Of a stretch of DNA of 64,000 nt, positions 44,961 to 56,026 are shown in pieces. Under the pieces are notes generated by a model. That model was not told where the DNA came from. It searched no databases and saw only the letters and a list, made by a program, of their open reading frames with translations. Both the position numbers and the translations under genes were made by a program. Numbering within the stretch: position 1 is the first letter of the stretch; each line of letters opens with the position of its first letter. The DNA is from Archaeoglobaceae archaeon (GTDB lineage Archaea; Halobacteriota; Archaeoglobi; Archaeoglobales; Archaeoglobaceae), in the NCBI GenBank assembly GCA_025059545.1, contig JANXDJ010000001.1, positions 1 to 64,000 on the forward strand, in the 5' to 3' direction.

Positions 44961-45980
44961 TTAAGCTTTGTATCCTGGAGTGATCTTAATTAGGCTTTGG
45001 AACCAATCAGAGCTCATAATCTCTCTTAGGCGTTCAATAGCCATTGATTTCCTTTTCTTCAGTGCAAAGCATTCATAAGACTCCCAAGCTAAATGGAGAA
45101 ATCTTAAACTGTATTTTTCAGCAAAGTACCTCACCAAAACCCCAACGTCGAAATTGGATTCTGAAATCTGCTTAGCAATCTCTTCGTGTGTATAGAATTC
45201 TGTTTCGTATCCACAAATATTTTCTTTGTCTAATTTCAGCTTTTCTGAATATTCTCCAAGGACCTGATCAAAGATCTGTCTCGTTCCAGAACCTCTGTTC
45301 CTGTTCGCAACTCTTAGATTTCCACTAAGGACTTCAACGATCAATTCATCAATACTTCTGAATTTCAGGTCTCTTCTGTAAGCGATCACGAGCTCTCGCT
45401 TTAAGGCTCCGATTTTCTCAACTTTATCTCTAAGCCAGAATTTTTCGATAAAGCTGGTATTATAAGTACCAGTCTCGGGATCATAAAGATGTAGGCAAGC
45501 TATATCAGCTTCGCCGAGTGTTAGCATTGCTAACGCCATGCCAGAACCTACACAAAGGCTTCTAACGCTGAAATCTTCACCCAATCTTTCAATGACTATG
45601 GAAAAAATCGGATCGTGACTATGTGCTATCACGATCTCTGGTTTTTCCACAATCCTTTGTTTTCCAATCAAACCAAGTTCTTCAAGCCTTTCAATAGCTT
45701 TTTCATAAGCTTCAAGCAGCCTTTTTCCAAATTCAGTCAATTCTGCTTTTCCCCCCTCTTTACCTCCTTTTTTAGCTTCAACGATCTTTCTTCCAGATAA
45801 GCGTTCAATCTTGCTTATCGTATTCCAAAGTCTCGAATATGGGATTCCAAGAGCCTTAGATGCTGAAATTAACGACCTATTTTCATTCAAAGCTCTCAAT
45901 AAGTTTGCCACTTTACAATCGACTATCTTCTCGCCTCCGTATTCTACTAAAGCCTCGTAGCAAACTGTGATCTCTTCCAT
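44961..45980 (-). CDS. ModE-type regulator with periplasmic-binding-protein-like domain
   Basis: A 339-residue regulator. The ModE-like winged helix occupies about 20-105 (ISASKALGIPYSRLWNTISKIE; KGGKEGGKAELTEFG is the typical glycine/lysine wing). Residues about 120-335 form a substrate-binding-protein-like domain (PEIVIAHSHDPIFSIVIERL; GSGTRQIFDQ). It probably binds an oxyanion or pterin and represses the divergent transporter. A TTTTAAAC box lies about 23 bases upstream; the operator-like repeat at 46008 sits just beyond it. Confidence 0.88.
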   Translation of the reverse strand: MEEITVCYEALVEYGGEKIVDCKVANLLRALNENRSLISASKALGIPYSRLWNTISKIERLSGRKIVEAKKGGKEGGKAELTEFGKRLLEAYEKAIERLEELGLIGKQRIVEKPEIVIAHSHDPIFSIVIERLGEDFSVRSLCVGSGMALAMLTLGEADIACLHLYDPETGTYNTSFIEKFWLRDKVEKIGALKRELVIAYRRDLKFRSIDELIVEVLSGNLRVANRNRGSGTRQIFDQVLGEYSEKLKLDKENICGYETEFYTHEEIAKQISESNFDVGVLVRYFAEKYSLRFLHLAWESYECFALKKRKSMAIERLREIMSSDWFQSLIKITPGYKA

Positions 45981-45987
45981 GAATTAA

Positions 45988-47754
<1,767 letters not shown>

Positions 47755-47768
<14 letters not shown>

Positions 47769-48792
47769 AAATCTTTCGAAAAGCTGGAAAGATTTCAGAC
47801 TGGAGGAATTGAGCTTTGAAGTAAGAAAAGGAGAGTATTTCATACTACTTGGTCCAAGTGGTTCTGGAAAAACTTTGCTCCTTGAGACGATAGCTGGAAT
47901 ATTTAAACCTGAAAAAGGGAGAATTTTGCTTGAAGACAAAGAAATAACTTTGCTACCACCCGAAAAAAGAGAGATAGCATACATTCCGCAGAACTATGGT
48001 CTTTTTCCCCATTTGAGTGTCTACGAGAACATAGCCTATGGACTTAAGTTAAGGAAGCACACCAAAGAGGAGATAAAAAAAGGAATTGAGAAAATCGCGG
48101 AAACACTTGAAATCGAACATTTGCTTGAAAAAAATGTAAAAAAGTTGAGCGGTGGGGAACAGCAGAGAGTTGCGATTGCAAGAGCTTTAGTGGTTAAACC
48201 CAAGCTTCTTCTGCTCGATGAGCCTTTTTCAAGTGTAGATCTAAACTTGAGAGCTAAGCTTATGAAAGAGATGAAGAAATGGAGAAAAGAGCTTGAGTTC
48301 ACTGCAATTCACGTAACGCATTCCTTTGAGGAAGCACTTGTTTTAGGAGATCGTGTTGGAATACTCTTAAACGGAAAATTGGTTCAGTCAGGAGAAATAA
48401 GGGAAGTTTTTTCCAAGCCGAAAAACGAGAGGGTTGCGAAGTTTTTAGGACATGAAAACATATTCGAGGGTGAGGCTGAAGGAGAAATGCTAAAAGTAAA
48501 TGGGATAAAAATAGAGATCCCACATAGAGCCTATGGAAGGCTGAGAGTGATAATCCCACCAGAAAGCATTCTAATTTCAAAAGAGAGTTTTATTAGTTCG
48601 GCGAGAAACAAATTTAAGGCAGTGGTTCAAAGTTTCGAAGATTTAGGAGCGATTGTAAAGCTTAAGCTATCTCTTGATGGGTTAAACTTGACTGCTTACC
48701 TAACAAAGGCTTCTTTTATAGAAATGGGAATTTCTGAAGGTGAAGAGGTTTTTATCAGCTTCAAAGCCAGTGCTATCCACGTTTTCGAGTAA
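47755..48792 (+). CDS. wtpC: Molybdate/tungstate transporter ATPase WtpC
   Basis: A 345-residue ABC ATPase. Walker [10 protein letters not shown]-loop [12 protein letters not shown], signature LSGGEQQR, Walker [13 protein letters not shown] and His in [10 protein letters not shown] are all intact. A TOBE-like C-terminal domain (about 270-345) may bind the oxyanion and inhibit transport, as in related ModC proteins. ATG 47755 is chosen because GAGGAGG precedes it by seven bases. Confidence 0.93.
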
Positions 48793-48795
48793 AAT

Positions 48796-49200
48796 TCATT
48801 TTTTAATCAGCTTAAAAATGAAATCCATGAGATCGTCGAAGTTTCCTTTATACCTAAATAAGACATTTTTGTAATCTCCATCATCGAGAGCAATCTTTGG
48901 ATAGCTCTCCTTTGAGAATCCCTCCGTTAAGATTAAATCGTAGCCTTTGAAGAATTCTAAAATTCTTTTGAGATCACCATTCCGTTGCATTATAGCTATC
49001 TTACTATCCGAAACTATCGCCACATCTGCACCAGCCTTAAAAACTCTATCCGAGTCCTTTCCCTCTGCATCAAGCTCGAAACCCTTATGAGCGTGTTTCA
49101 CAACCGCAACACGATAGCCTTTCTCGATTAGCAAAGGGACAAGTTTCTCTATTAGCGTCGTTTTGCCTGTGTTTGACTTTCCTACAATGCTCAGAATCAT
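48796..49200 (-). CDS. mobB: MobB-like molybdopterin-guanine dinucleotide synthesis protein
   Basis: A 134-residue P-loop protein with Walker A GKSNTGKTT, then VVKHAHKGFELDAEGKDSD (shown in part: VKHAHKGFELD), the MobB hallmark, and LILTEGFSKE. It helps load the guanine nucleotide on the molybdenum or tungsten cofactor. It converges on the WtpC gene, tying cofactor use to uptake, and is coupled to the UbiD gene by ATGA. Confidence 0.9.
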   Translation of the reverse strand: MILSIVGKSNTGKTTLIEKLVPLLIEKGYRVAVVKHAHKGFELDAEGKDSDRVFKAGADVAIVSDSKIAIMQRNGDLKRILEFFKGYDLILTEGFSKESYPKIALDDGDYKNVLFRYKGNFDDLMDFIFKLIKK

Positions 49201-50429
49201 TTGATCACTCTTTCAAATTCTTTCGCCCTTTTTAGCGGTTTGGTCGCATCAATCCCCCACTTAGTAGTTGTTTCATCAGAAGAGGGATCAAGACTGCTTC
49301 CCCTTGCACCCTTTACGATCACCAGATCTCGATCCGCCTGAAATCTTGTTGCAACGGCGTAATCGATGTCCTCGTAGCTGAATATGTCGATATCATCATC
49401 TACCACTATTACCCCTTTAAGACTTGGATTCGCTGACAATGCTGCGATTATTGCATTCTTTGCATCTCCATCAGTCTTTTTTTCAATTTGAACAACTGCA
49501 TGGAAGTAGTTTCTGCTTCCCGAAGTCGTTGCGACATTCTTAACCTTGCAAACATTTGAAACGAAGCGGTAAATGACAGGTTCATATGGAACACCCATGA
49601 GAATGCGATGTTCCATACCTCCGGGGGTTATAGAGTAATAGATCGCATCTTCTTTGGCATAGATCTCGTCGATCACAACCAGAGGCTCTTTTCTAACCTC
49701 ATCATAGGTTCCAGTTATGTCAACAAAAGGTCCCTCTTCGACCGTTTCTGGAGTGATCCTACCAAAAAGGATGATCTCTGACTCTGGAAAGAGCATTTCT
49801 TCTCTTTTGTAAAGTGTTAATCCATTCATCAACTTTGAAGCGTAGCTAAATTCTTCACCTATTCCAACTCTGGTCGCAGAAGCGAGCAAAAATAGCGGGT
49901 GGACGCCTATGCAGACAGCAATCTTTAGATCTTCACCATGCTCAACCGCATCTCTCCACATTAAATATGTATGCCTCGGAGCTACGAGACGAATTGCGAG
50001 GCTTTTCTCGTCGATGAGCATCATTCTGTGAATGCTCGCATTAAAGTGCTCTCTTTTAGCTATTACAACTCCTCCAGTGATATATCTCGATCTATCTTCG
50101 GGAAAATACTTTATGATTGGTAAATCGAATAGATTAACTCTTCTTTTATTCAAATTTAGCTCGGAAAAGTCTTTAAAGAGCAATTTCGCGTCTCTTTCAT
50201 AAGCTTTTGCCAGTTCAATTGCGAGTCTATTTGGATCCATGCCCAAATACGTCGCAAGTAGTTCTCTCGAGCTTACTAAGTTTTTTGCAACCTTTTTTCC
50301 TTCAACATTTAAAATAATGGGCTTGTCCAGCAGTCCATTCTTCTTTAAAAAGTCAAGAACTTCGTAATGTCTTAGCTCTTTCTCTGAGACTTTAGGTCTA
50401 ACTACCTCGATCGCGGTTCGAAGGTCCAT
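49197..50429 (-). CDS. UbiD-family decarboxylase
   Basis: A 410-residue member of the prenyl-FMN-dependent UbiD family. It carries NASIHRMMLIDE, RHTYLMWRDA, GEEFSYASKL, GPFVDITGTYD and VVVDDDIDIFSYEDIDYAVATR-like stretches (shown as VVVDDDIDIF). Archaeal members of this size include anhydromevalonate-phosphate decarboxylase of the archaeal mevalonate pathway, the likeliest role here. A UbiX-type flavin prenyltransferase is not in the window. The start is ATG 50429. Confidence 0.85.
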   Translation of the reverse strand: MDLRTAIEVVRPKVSEKELRHYEVLDFLKKNGLLDKPIILNVEGKKVAKNLVSSRELLATYLGMDPNRLAIELAKAYERDAKLLFKDFSELNLNKRRVNLFDLPIIKYFPEDRSRYITGGVVIAKREHFNASIHRMMLIDEKSLAIRLVAPRHTYLMWRDAVEHGEDLKIAVCIGVHPLFLLASATRVGIGEEFSYASKLMNGLTLYKREEMLFPESEIILFGRITPETVEEGPFVDITGTYDEVRKEPLVVIDEIYAKEDAIYYSITPGGMEHRILMGVPYEPVIYRFVSNVCKVKNVATTSGSRNYFHAVVQIEKKTDGDAKNAIIAALSANPSLKGVIVVDDDIDIFSYEDIDYAVATRFQADRDLVIVKGARGSSLDPSSDETTTKWGIDATKPLKRAKEFERVIK

Positions 50430-50452
50430 ATATAGAATTCTTGTGAGAGAAT

Positions 50453-50899
50453 TTATTTTTTCTTACTCGAGATGATCAGCTTGTAGTCTTTCTCGCTTAC
50501 TTCTCTCATTGCTTTGCCCATTAAATGTCCTGTCCATTTTCTCTTGTTTTTAATTAGCTCCAATCTTGGAATTAGCGGTTTGAATTCAAGAGGAGTTTTA
50601 AAGATCTCTATGGGCTTTATTTTGATCCTGAGTGGAAAATTTTCGTTGCCCATTCCCTTAGGAGACTTGAAGATCCTCGAAGGATCTTTAAAAACTTCTG
50701 AAATAGCTTCATATTCCGCAACGATCCTTGGTTCTTTAACTTCTTCGTTCTTTCTCTCTTGTTTAAGGTAGATCAAAAGTCTGTCGCCCTTTTTAACTTT
50801 TGAAATTGTTTTTTTGTGCCTTTCAGGAACGCCCCAAATGTTTTTGTCTTTTATAACCCCCCAGTTTTCCTCGGTGGTTATGCACAACCAAAATGCCAT
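50453..50899 (-). CDS. EVE-domain protein
   Basis: A 148-residue single EVE domain: [14 protein letters not shown] at the start, [12 protein letters not shown] for the binding wall and ISEVFKD. EVE domains are PUA-like readers of modified bases in DNA or RNA. It is transcribed in the same direction as the UbiD gene, 23 bases upstream of it. The precise ligand is unknown. Confidence 0.85.
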   Translation of the reverse strand: MAFWLCITTEENWGVIKDKNIWGVPERHKKTISKVKKGDRLLIYLKQERKNEEVKEPRIVAEYEAISEVFKDPSRIFKSPKGMGNENFPLRIKIKPIEIFKTPLEFKPLIPRLELIKNKRKWTGHLMGKAMREVSEKDYKLIISSKKK

Positions 50900-50984
50900 G
50901 GGAGATCATGGAGATCAACATTATAAAATTTTTTCGATCAAAAGAGCGGGTAAAATTTAAAATAAATGGCAAAGTCTAAATACC

Positions 50985-51389
50985 ATGGATGAACTTGAAA
51001 AGATACGAAAAAGAAAGCTTGAGGAGTTGATGAAAATGGCTGAAAAGACAAAAATTCAAAATGAACCTATAAAATTGGACTCAGGGAATTTTGATGAGGT
51101 GACAAAGAAAAATGAAAATGTAGTTGTGGATTTCTGGGCAGAGTGGTGTATGCCTTGCAGATACATTGCACCTGTGATAGAAGAACTTGCAAAAGAATAT
51201 GCAGGCAAAGTTATCTTTGGTAAGTTAAACGTAGACGAAAATCAGAATATTGCTACTCGTTTTGGAATTTCTGCTATACCTACGCTCATATTTTTCAAAA
51301 ATGGAAAGGCAATGGACCAGATTGTCGGAGCAATGCCTAAAAAGGAGATAAAAAAGTGGATAGATACCAACATCCAAAGAAAGAGTTGA
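50985..51389 (+). CDS. Thioredoxin with N-terminal helical extension
   Basis: A 134-residue thioredoxin. After a charged helical extension (residues 1-25), the fold has FWAEWCMPCR with Cys55 and Cys58 and the cis-Pro in SAIPTL. It should reduce disulfides in the cytoplasm. A TATA-like AAATTTAAAATAA lies about 27 bases upstream. A small Cys-containing gene follows nine bases later. Confidence 0.93.
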   Translation: MDELEKIRKRKLEELMKMAEKTKIQNEPIKLDSGNFDEVTKKNENVVVDFWAEWCMPCRYIAPVIEELAKEYAGKVIFGKLNVDENQNIATRFGISAIPTLIFFKNGKAMDQIVGAMPKKEIKKWIDTNIQRKS

Positions 51390-51398
51390 GGGGGGATT

Positions 51399-51626
51399 AT
51401 GGAACTCGTATGCAAGTCATGTGGAAAGAAAATAAATGTTGACGAGAAATTCAGCATTCTGGAATGTGGTTGTGGAGCATATTATAGGAAAAGCAGAGAC
51501 TTCTCAGAGAAATGGGTTTTTGCTGGCTTCGGCAAAGCTACAAAGGAGAAGAGCAAGGAAGAATTAGAGACCAAGGAAGAGAAAGAGAAATACGAGGTTC
51601 AAAAGCTCAGAAAGAAGAAGAGTTGA
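51399..51626 (+). CDS. Small zinc-ribbon-like protein
   Basis: A 75-residue basic/acidic protein. CKSCGKK near residue 5 and ECGCG near residue 24 supply four Cys residues, giving a small zinc ribbon. The C-terminal half is highly charged (KEKSKEELETKEEKEKYE) and probably helical. GAGGGGGG lies three bases before the ATG. It sits between the thioredoxin and the ribosomal operon; its role is unknown. Confidence 0.7.
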   Translation: MELVCKSCGKKINVDEKFSILECGCGAYYRKSRDFSEKWVFAGFGKATKEKSKEELETKEEKEKYEVQKLRKKKS

Positions 51627-51635
51627 AGCGATAGC

Positions 51636-51709
51636 TTAAAATACCTTGAGACAGAGAGGGTTGAAATCCGTAGGAGGCTTAAAAGCCGCTACACTACGGG
51701 AGGGATAGA
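51636..51709 (+). promoter_or_regulatory. Promoter and hairpin leader of the L1-P0-P1 operon
   Basis: TTAAAATA (51636-51643) places transcription start near 51665. The leader then folds as CCGTAG (51668-51673) with CTACGG (51694-51699), enclosing a smaller GGC/GCC hairpin (51676-51678 with 51685-51687). The outer stem runs into the ribosome site GGGAGGG (51698-51704), five bases before the ATG. This suits autogenous control by L1, known in methanogens. Confidence 0.55.
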
Positions 51710-52357
51710 ATGCTTGTCAATAAAGAGGAGTTATTAAAAGCCATAAATGAGGCAGTATCGAAGGCTAAGGACAGGAAATTCACCGAAACAGTAGAAATGG
51801 CAGTAAATTTGAGAAACATTGACATGAAAAAGCCTGAGAACAGAATTGACACAATCGTGTTGTTACCAAATGGCTTGGGAAAACCGAGGAGAGTTGGCGT
51901 TTTTGCAAGAGGGGAGACTGCTATTAAGGCTAAGAATGCTACAGCAGACCTTGTCTTGACCCCGGAAGACATAGATAGCCTCTCTAAAGATAAAAGAAAG
52001 GCGAGAAAAGTTGCAACCAGTGTTGACTTTTTCATTGCTGAAGCACCTTTGATGGCAGAGATCGGTAAAAAACTTGGTGCGATTCTTGGTCCGAGAGGGA
52101 AAATACCTCAGCCAATACCCCCACTTTCAGATCCGAAACCAATTATAGACAGGCTCAGAAATTCAGTAAAGATCAGAACGAGAGACAAGATGACTTTCCA
52201 TGTCCCCATAGGGATCAAGGGTATGAAAGCTGAGGCAATCGCTGATAATGCCATTGAAGTTCTAAAAGTTGTTGAGAACAAGTATGAAAACCCATTGCTC
52301 GTTCTTAAATCGGTCTATGTTAAAACAACTATGGGTCCAGCAGTGAGGGTGGTATAA
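51710..52357 (+). CDS. rpl1: Ribosomal protein uL1
   Basis: A 215-residue large-subunit stalk protein. Domain I begins MAVNLRNIDMKKPENRI; KKLGAILGPRGKIPQPIPP and TFHVPIGIKGM are the rRNA-binding and hinge sequences of the family. L1 binds 23S rRNA at the E-site stalk and in archaea often represses its own mRNA. Its TAA shares one base with the P0 start. Confidence 0.97.
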   Translation: MLVNKEELLKAINEAVSKAKDRKFTETVEMAVNLRNIDMKKPENRIDTIVLLPNGLGKPRRVGVFARGETAIKAKNATADLVLTPEDIDSLSKDKRKARKVATSVDFFIAEAPLMAEIGKKLGAILGPRGKIPQPIPPLSDPKPIIDRLRNSVKIRTRDKMTFHVPIGIKGMKAEAIADNAIEVLKVVENKYENPLLVLKSVYVKTTMGPAVRVV

Positions 52358-53358
52358 TGTCCGCTATAAAGGGTGCTCCACCTCAGTGGAAAGTAAGCCA
52401 GGTTGAAGAACTAAAGAAATTGATTTCATCGCACAAAGTATTGGCTCTCACGAATTTTGAAAAAGTTCCAGCAAGCTTGATGCAGAAAGTTAAAAGAGAC
52501 TTAAAGGGTTCAGCAGAAGTCAGAGTTGTAAAGAAAACACTTCTAAACATAGCTCTTGATTCGCTTGGCGAAGGTTATGAAAAGCTTAAAGACTACGCTA
52601 AGGGACAAGTAGCAATAATCGCAACAAACGAGAATCCATTCAAGATCTATAAAAAGCTTGAAAGTCTGAAGATAGATTCGCCTTTGAAACCGAATCAGAT
52701 TTCACCAATAGATGTCGTTGTAAACGAGGGGGCAACTTCTTTGCCTCCTGGTCCAGCGATGGCTGAATTGCAGATGGCGGGAATTCCAGCAGCAGTTGAG
52801 AAAGGCAAGGTTGTTATTAAAACAAAAGCTACAGTTGTCAAAGCAGGAGACATTGTAAAGCCAGAAGTTGCTAAAGCACTCGAAAAACTGAATATAAAAC
52901 CGCTAAAAATCGGACTTGAGACAATAGCTGTTTACGATGGTGTAGTGCTTACACCAGATTTGCTGAAGATCGATGAAGAGGCAATAATTAAGGACTTCCA
53001 AAATGCTTACTCGATTGCAATGAATCTTGCAGTGAACTGCTGTTATGTAACAAAAGAGACCGCAGAGATCTTGCTTATGAAAGGTTTCATGGACGCAAAG
53101 AATCTTGCAATAAACGCAGGAATATTAGAAAAAGACGTTATGCCCGAGCTTTTGATGAAGGCTCATACTCATATGCTCTCCCTTGCCTCTATACTACCAC
53201 CTGAAGCTCTTGATGATGAATTGAAGGCTTTAATTAAGAAAGAAGAAATTAAGCCTGCGGAGAAAGTGGAGGAGAAGAAGGAAGAAAAAGAAGAGAAAAA
53301 AGAAGAGGAAAAGAAGGAGGATGAAGCCATAGAGGGGCTTGCTTCCTTATTTGGTTAA
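52357..53358 (+). CDS. rplP0: Ribosomal stalk protein uL10 (aP0)
   Basis: A 333-residue P0 protein. It begins [16 protein letters not shown], contains the rRNA-binding domain ([27 protein letters not shown]) and the archaeal helical spine that binds P1 dimers. It ends in a Glu/Lys-rich hinge and the tip [10 protein letters not shown], which contacts translation factors. One-base overlap with L1; P1 follows with its own ribosome site. Confidence 0.97.
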   Translation: MSAIKGAPPQWKVSQVEELKKLISSHKVLALTNFEKVPASLMQKVKRDLKGSAEVRVVKKTLLNIALDSLGEGYEKLKDYAKGQVAIIATNENPFKIYKKLESLKIDSPLKPNQISPIDVVVNEGATSLPPGPAMAELQMAGIPAAVEKGKVVIKTKATVVKAGDIVKPEVAKALEKLNIKPLKIGLETIAVYDGVVLTPDLLKIDEEAIIKDFQNAYSIAMNLAVNCCYVTKETAEILLMKGFMDAKNLAINAGILEKDVMPELLMKAHTHMLSLASILPPEALDDELKALIKKEEIKPAEKVEEKKEEKEEKKEEEKKEDEAIEGLASLFG

Positions 53359-53371
53359 GGAGGTGTTGAAA

Positions 53372-53686
53372 ATGGAGTATATATATGCAGCTTTGTTGTT
53401 GCATTCCGCTGGAAAGGAAATAAACGAGGGAAACGTGAAGGCAGTTCTTGAAGCTGCTGGAGTTGCAGTGAACGAAGCCAGAGTTAAAGCCTTAGTCGCA
53501 GCGCTTGAAGGAGTTAACATAAGTGAAGCTCTGCAGAAAACCGCAATGCCTATGGTTGCTCCAGTGAGCGCTCAACCAACCGCACCAGCAGAGAAGAAAG
53601 AAGAGAAGAAGGAAGAAAAGAAGAAAGAAGAGGAAGAAAAGAAAGAGGAAGAAGCGATCGAGGGTCTCGCATCATTATTTGGCTAA
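53372..53686 (+). CDS. rpl12: Ribosomal protein aP1 (L12e)
   Basis: A 104-residue acidic stalk protein. The helical dimerisation domain ([19 protein letters not shown] start) is followed by an Ala/Pro hinge and a Lys/Glu-rich linker. The tip [10 protein letters not shown] is identical to that of aP0. ATG 53372 is preferred because AAGGAGGTG ends seven bases before it; an opening at 53339 lies inside the aP0 gene. Confidence 0.96.
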   Translation: MEYIYAALLLHSAGKEINEGNVKAVLEAAGVAVNEARVKALVAALEGVNISEALQKTAMPMVAPVSAQPTAPAEKKEEKKEEKKKEEEEKKEEEAIEGLASLFG

Positions 53687-53705
53687 TATTTTTTAGAATT
53701 TTTTA
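53687..53705 (+). terminator. T-rich terminator after the ribosomal operon
   Basis: Two runs of six T's (TATTTTTTAGAATTTTTTAG) follow the aP1 stop directly, as expected for archaeal intrinsic termination without a hairpin. The rest of the 244-base gap up to the histone gene is AT-rich, with no ORF or RNA that I could support. Confidence 0.55.
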
Positions 53706-53870
53706 GATAGATTAAATTTCTCATTTAAGATTTTATATTTATATTCCCTTCCCATAAATCGTTAAAACAACATTGCATTGATGCTTCTAACAAAATTTTC
53801 CCTTCTTCAATCTCGGGACAACATTAAAGCTCAAAAGTTAAAAAGATCGTTTCCTGTGGAACTTCTACCG

Positions 53871-53924
53871 AAAAGTATATATATACCTAATACTAAATTT
53901 TATAGCGAAAGGAGAAAGGAGGTG
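53871..53924 (+). promoter_or_regulatory. Histone promoter and ribosome site
   Basis: A strong TATA element GTATATATATACC (about 53875-53887) lies some 45 bases before the histone ATG. AAAGGAGGTG (53915-53924) is an almost perfect anti-16S match seven bases before it. The pair indicates a short leader and high expression, unlike the leaderless genes around it. Confidence 0.7.
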
Positions 53925-53930
53925 GGTTGA

Positions 53931-54134
53931 ATGGCTGAACTACCTATGGCACCAGTAGATAGATTGATTAGGAAGGCTGGTGCTGAAAGGGTAAGTGCGG
54001 ATGCTGTGCAGAAGATGGTTGAGGTTCTCGAAGACTACGCAGTTCAGGTTGCAAAGAAAGCAGTAGACATTGCAAAGCACTCTGGAAGAAAGACAGTCAC
54101 AGCAGAAGACATAAAGCTCGCAACCTCGATGTAA
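53931..54134 (+). CDS. Archaeal histone
   Basis: A 67-residue histone-fold protein: [19 protein letters not shown], a long central helix ([20 protein letters not shown]) and [10 protein letters not shown]. It lacks tails and should form dimers that wrap DNA. Residues that bind DNA (RKAGA, SGRKTV) are kept. Monocistronic with a strong promoter. An HDAC-family protein is encoded about 7.5 kb away. Confidence 0.97.
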   Translation: MAELPMAPVDRLIRKAGAERVSADAVQKMVEVLEDYAVQVAKKAVDIAKHSGRKTVTAEDIKLATSM

Positions 54135-54159
54135 AGGATATATAAGACTAAAATTTTTA

Positions 54160-54858
54160 CTAATTTTTTAAATATTTTTTGAATAGATTTAAATGCTTTT
54201 CGGGAGCAACAAGAAACTCCAGTTTTTCGATTTCGTCGACGAAATAATACATTTCCTCTTCTTGCGTGTCGAATGGTTCGACAAATCTCAGCTCTGGAAT
54301 GGTTGAATAATTTTCATTTTTTAGCCATTCGTGGTTGATGTAATAATAACAAGCCCCTCTGAGCTTTTTGTAGGGCTCGTAAATTGAAGAGAAATCTCTA
54401 CATACCCAGTTCGAAGTTAGAAGCATTCTTTTAGTTGGATTTATAGTTACATGTCCACAACCCGGAGGGACAATGACAAGATCGCCTTTTTCAGCCTCGA
54501 TAGCCATACAATCGACCAATTTGTCCCCTTCTCTTCTCTGAACTACAAAAATAGCCTCTCCTTCAATAACTTGATAGATCTCGGGATAAGTAAGTCCTGC
54601 AGAGTTCGTTGGGTGATAATGTCCATAAGTCTTTACGCTTTCTCCACCAATTTCCGCTGGAGGAATGATCGTGAAATCGTATCTCAGTTTCGCGTTCAAA
54701 ATTTTTCTCTTATCTTCTTCACACTCGTATATATCTCTGAACATGTAATAAGCATCAAAATCCCTAAAAATTTTATCAGGAAAGGCTAACACGGGCTTTA
54801 GATCAGTTGCCCTTCTGACTTCCGCCTTGAAAAGAAACTCGCCAAACTCGTATTCCAT
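54160..54858 (-). CDS. pgi: Cupin-type phosphoglucose isomerase
   Basis: A 232-residue archaeal PGI, unrelated to the bacterial enzyme. Metal ligands His80, His82, Glu93 and His136 lie in TYGHYHP, PEIYQVIEG and PPGCGHVTIN. It interconverts glucose-6-phosphate and fructose-6-phosphate. The protein is somewhat longer than the Pyrococcus enzyme (about 190 residues) because of a C-terminal extension. It follows asd on the same strand after 45 bases. Confidence 0.92.
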   Translation of the reverse strand: MEYEFGEFLFKAEVRRATDLKPVLAFPDKIFRDFDAYYMFRDIYECEEDKRKILNAKLRYDFTIIPPAEIGGESVKTYGHYHPTNSAGLTYPEIYQVIEGEAIFVVQRREGDKLVDCMAIEAEKGDLVIVPPGCGHVTINPTKRMLLTSNWVCRDFSSIYEPYKKLRGACYYYINHEWLKNENYSTIPELRFVEPFDTQEEEMYYFVDEIEKLEFLVAPEKHLNLFKKYLKN

Positions 54859-54903
54859 GGAGAAAATAGATTGAGAATATTAAAATTTTTTGGATTGAAA
54901 AAG

Positions 54904-55932
54904 TTATACCATTTTCTCTTTAACAAGTAGCTCCGCATTCAATATGCTTGCCCCAGCAGCACCACGGACTGTGTTATGTCCGAGAACTATGTATTTTATT
55001 CCCCATGCGTCCTTCCTTATTCTGCCAACCACTACACTCATCCCCTTGCCTGTGTCTCGATCAAGCCTTGGTTGTGGTCGATCGATCTCATCTCTGATGA
55101 CGATCACCTTCTCAGGAGACGTAGGCAAATCTAATGGCTTTAGAGAGTTAAAAGCCTTTTTAACTTCTTCCACACTCACATCTTGCTCAAATTCTACCCA
55201 AACCGCTTCAGTGTGACCATCCAACACTGGAACACGGTGACAAGAAGCTGAGATCTTAAATTTCGCGAAATCAATTCTGTCGCCCTTGAAAGTTCCAAGC
55301 ATCTTTAATGGTTCACTCTCGCACTTCTCCTCTTCATTCTTGATGAACGGGATTATATTGTCAGTGATGGAAAGCGATGGAACTCCTGGATAACCCGCTC
55401 CACTTAAAGCTTGCATCGAAGCCATTCTAACACTTTTCAATCCAAATTTCATCAGAGGTTTCAGCGTTAGAACAAACATCGTGCTCGTGCAATTTGGATT
55501 CGTTATAATGTATCCATCCCACTTTCTTCTCTTTTTCTGCACTTCTACCAGTTTCAAATGGTCCGCATTGACCTCTGGAATCACAAGAGGGACGTCTTCT
55601 TCCATTCTGAAAGCAGAAGCGTTGCTTGAAACTACAAAACCTGCTTCCGCAAATTTTGGCTCGACTTCCTTAGCGATGTCAGCAGGCAAAGCGGAGAAGA
55701 CTATGTCCGCATCAACTTGCTTTGGATCGAGCGAGACCATTTCAACATCTTTGGCATACTCTGGAATGTTTGCTGAGATCAACCATTCCACTTCGCTCCC
55801 ATACTTCCTTCCTATTCTCCTTTCTGACGCTGCAAGACTCTTTACCTTGAACCATGGATGATTCTCGAGCAATTGAACAAACTTTTGCCCAACCATTCCT
55901 GTAGCTCCAAGAACGCAAACGCTGTAGTGCAT
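54904..55932 (-). CDS. asd: Aspartate-semialdehyde dehydrogenase
   Basis: A 342-residue enzyme that reduces aspartyl phosphate in lysine, threonine and methionine synthesis. The N-terminal motif [11 protein letters not shown] binds NADP, the catalytic Cys is in NPNCTST, and [13 protein letters not shown] is the substrate motif, as in the archaeal/fungal class. It is divergent from the zinc-finger gene at 56027. DapF at 39779 acts later in the lysine branch. Confidence 0.95.
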   Translation of the reverse strand: MHYSVCVLGATGMVGQKFVQLLENHPWFKVKSLAASERRIGRKYGSEVEWLISANIPEYAKDVEMVSLDPKQVDADIVFSALPADIAKEVEPKFAEAGFVVSSNASAFRMEEDVPLVIPEVNADHLKLVEVQKKRRKWDGYIITNPNCTSTMFVLTLKPLMKFGLKSVRMASMQALSGAGYPGVPSLSITDNIIPFIKNEEEKCESEPLKMLGTFKGDRIDFAKFKISASCHRVPVLDGHTEAVWVEFEQDVSVEEVKKAFNSLKPLDLPTSPEKVIVIRDEIDRPQPRLDRDTGKGMSVVVGRIRKDAWGIKYIVLGHNTVRGAAGASILNAELLVKEKMV

Positions 55933-56026
55933 GCGTTTAGAATTCCATAGGTATTAAAAAGTTGTCGAGTTTGAAATGAATTGATTTTTAACCAAGGTAT
56001 TTAAATTTAGCAAGCAGGTTTGATTT

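Noticed and set aside
53228..53686. Repeats in the 3' ends of P0 and P1 as a mobile or repeat element
   Set aside because: The similar Lys/Glu linkers and identical [10 protein letters not shown] tips are a known feature of archaeal stalk proteins.
53687..53930. A small RNA in the largest intergenic gap
   Set aside because: I saw no C/D or H/ACA boxes and no stable stem, only T-runs and promoter elements.
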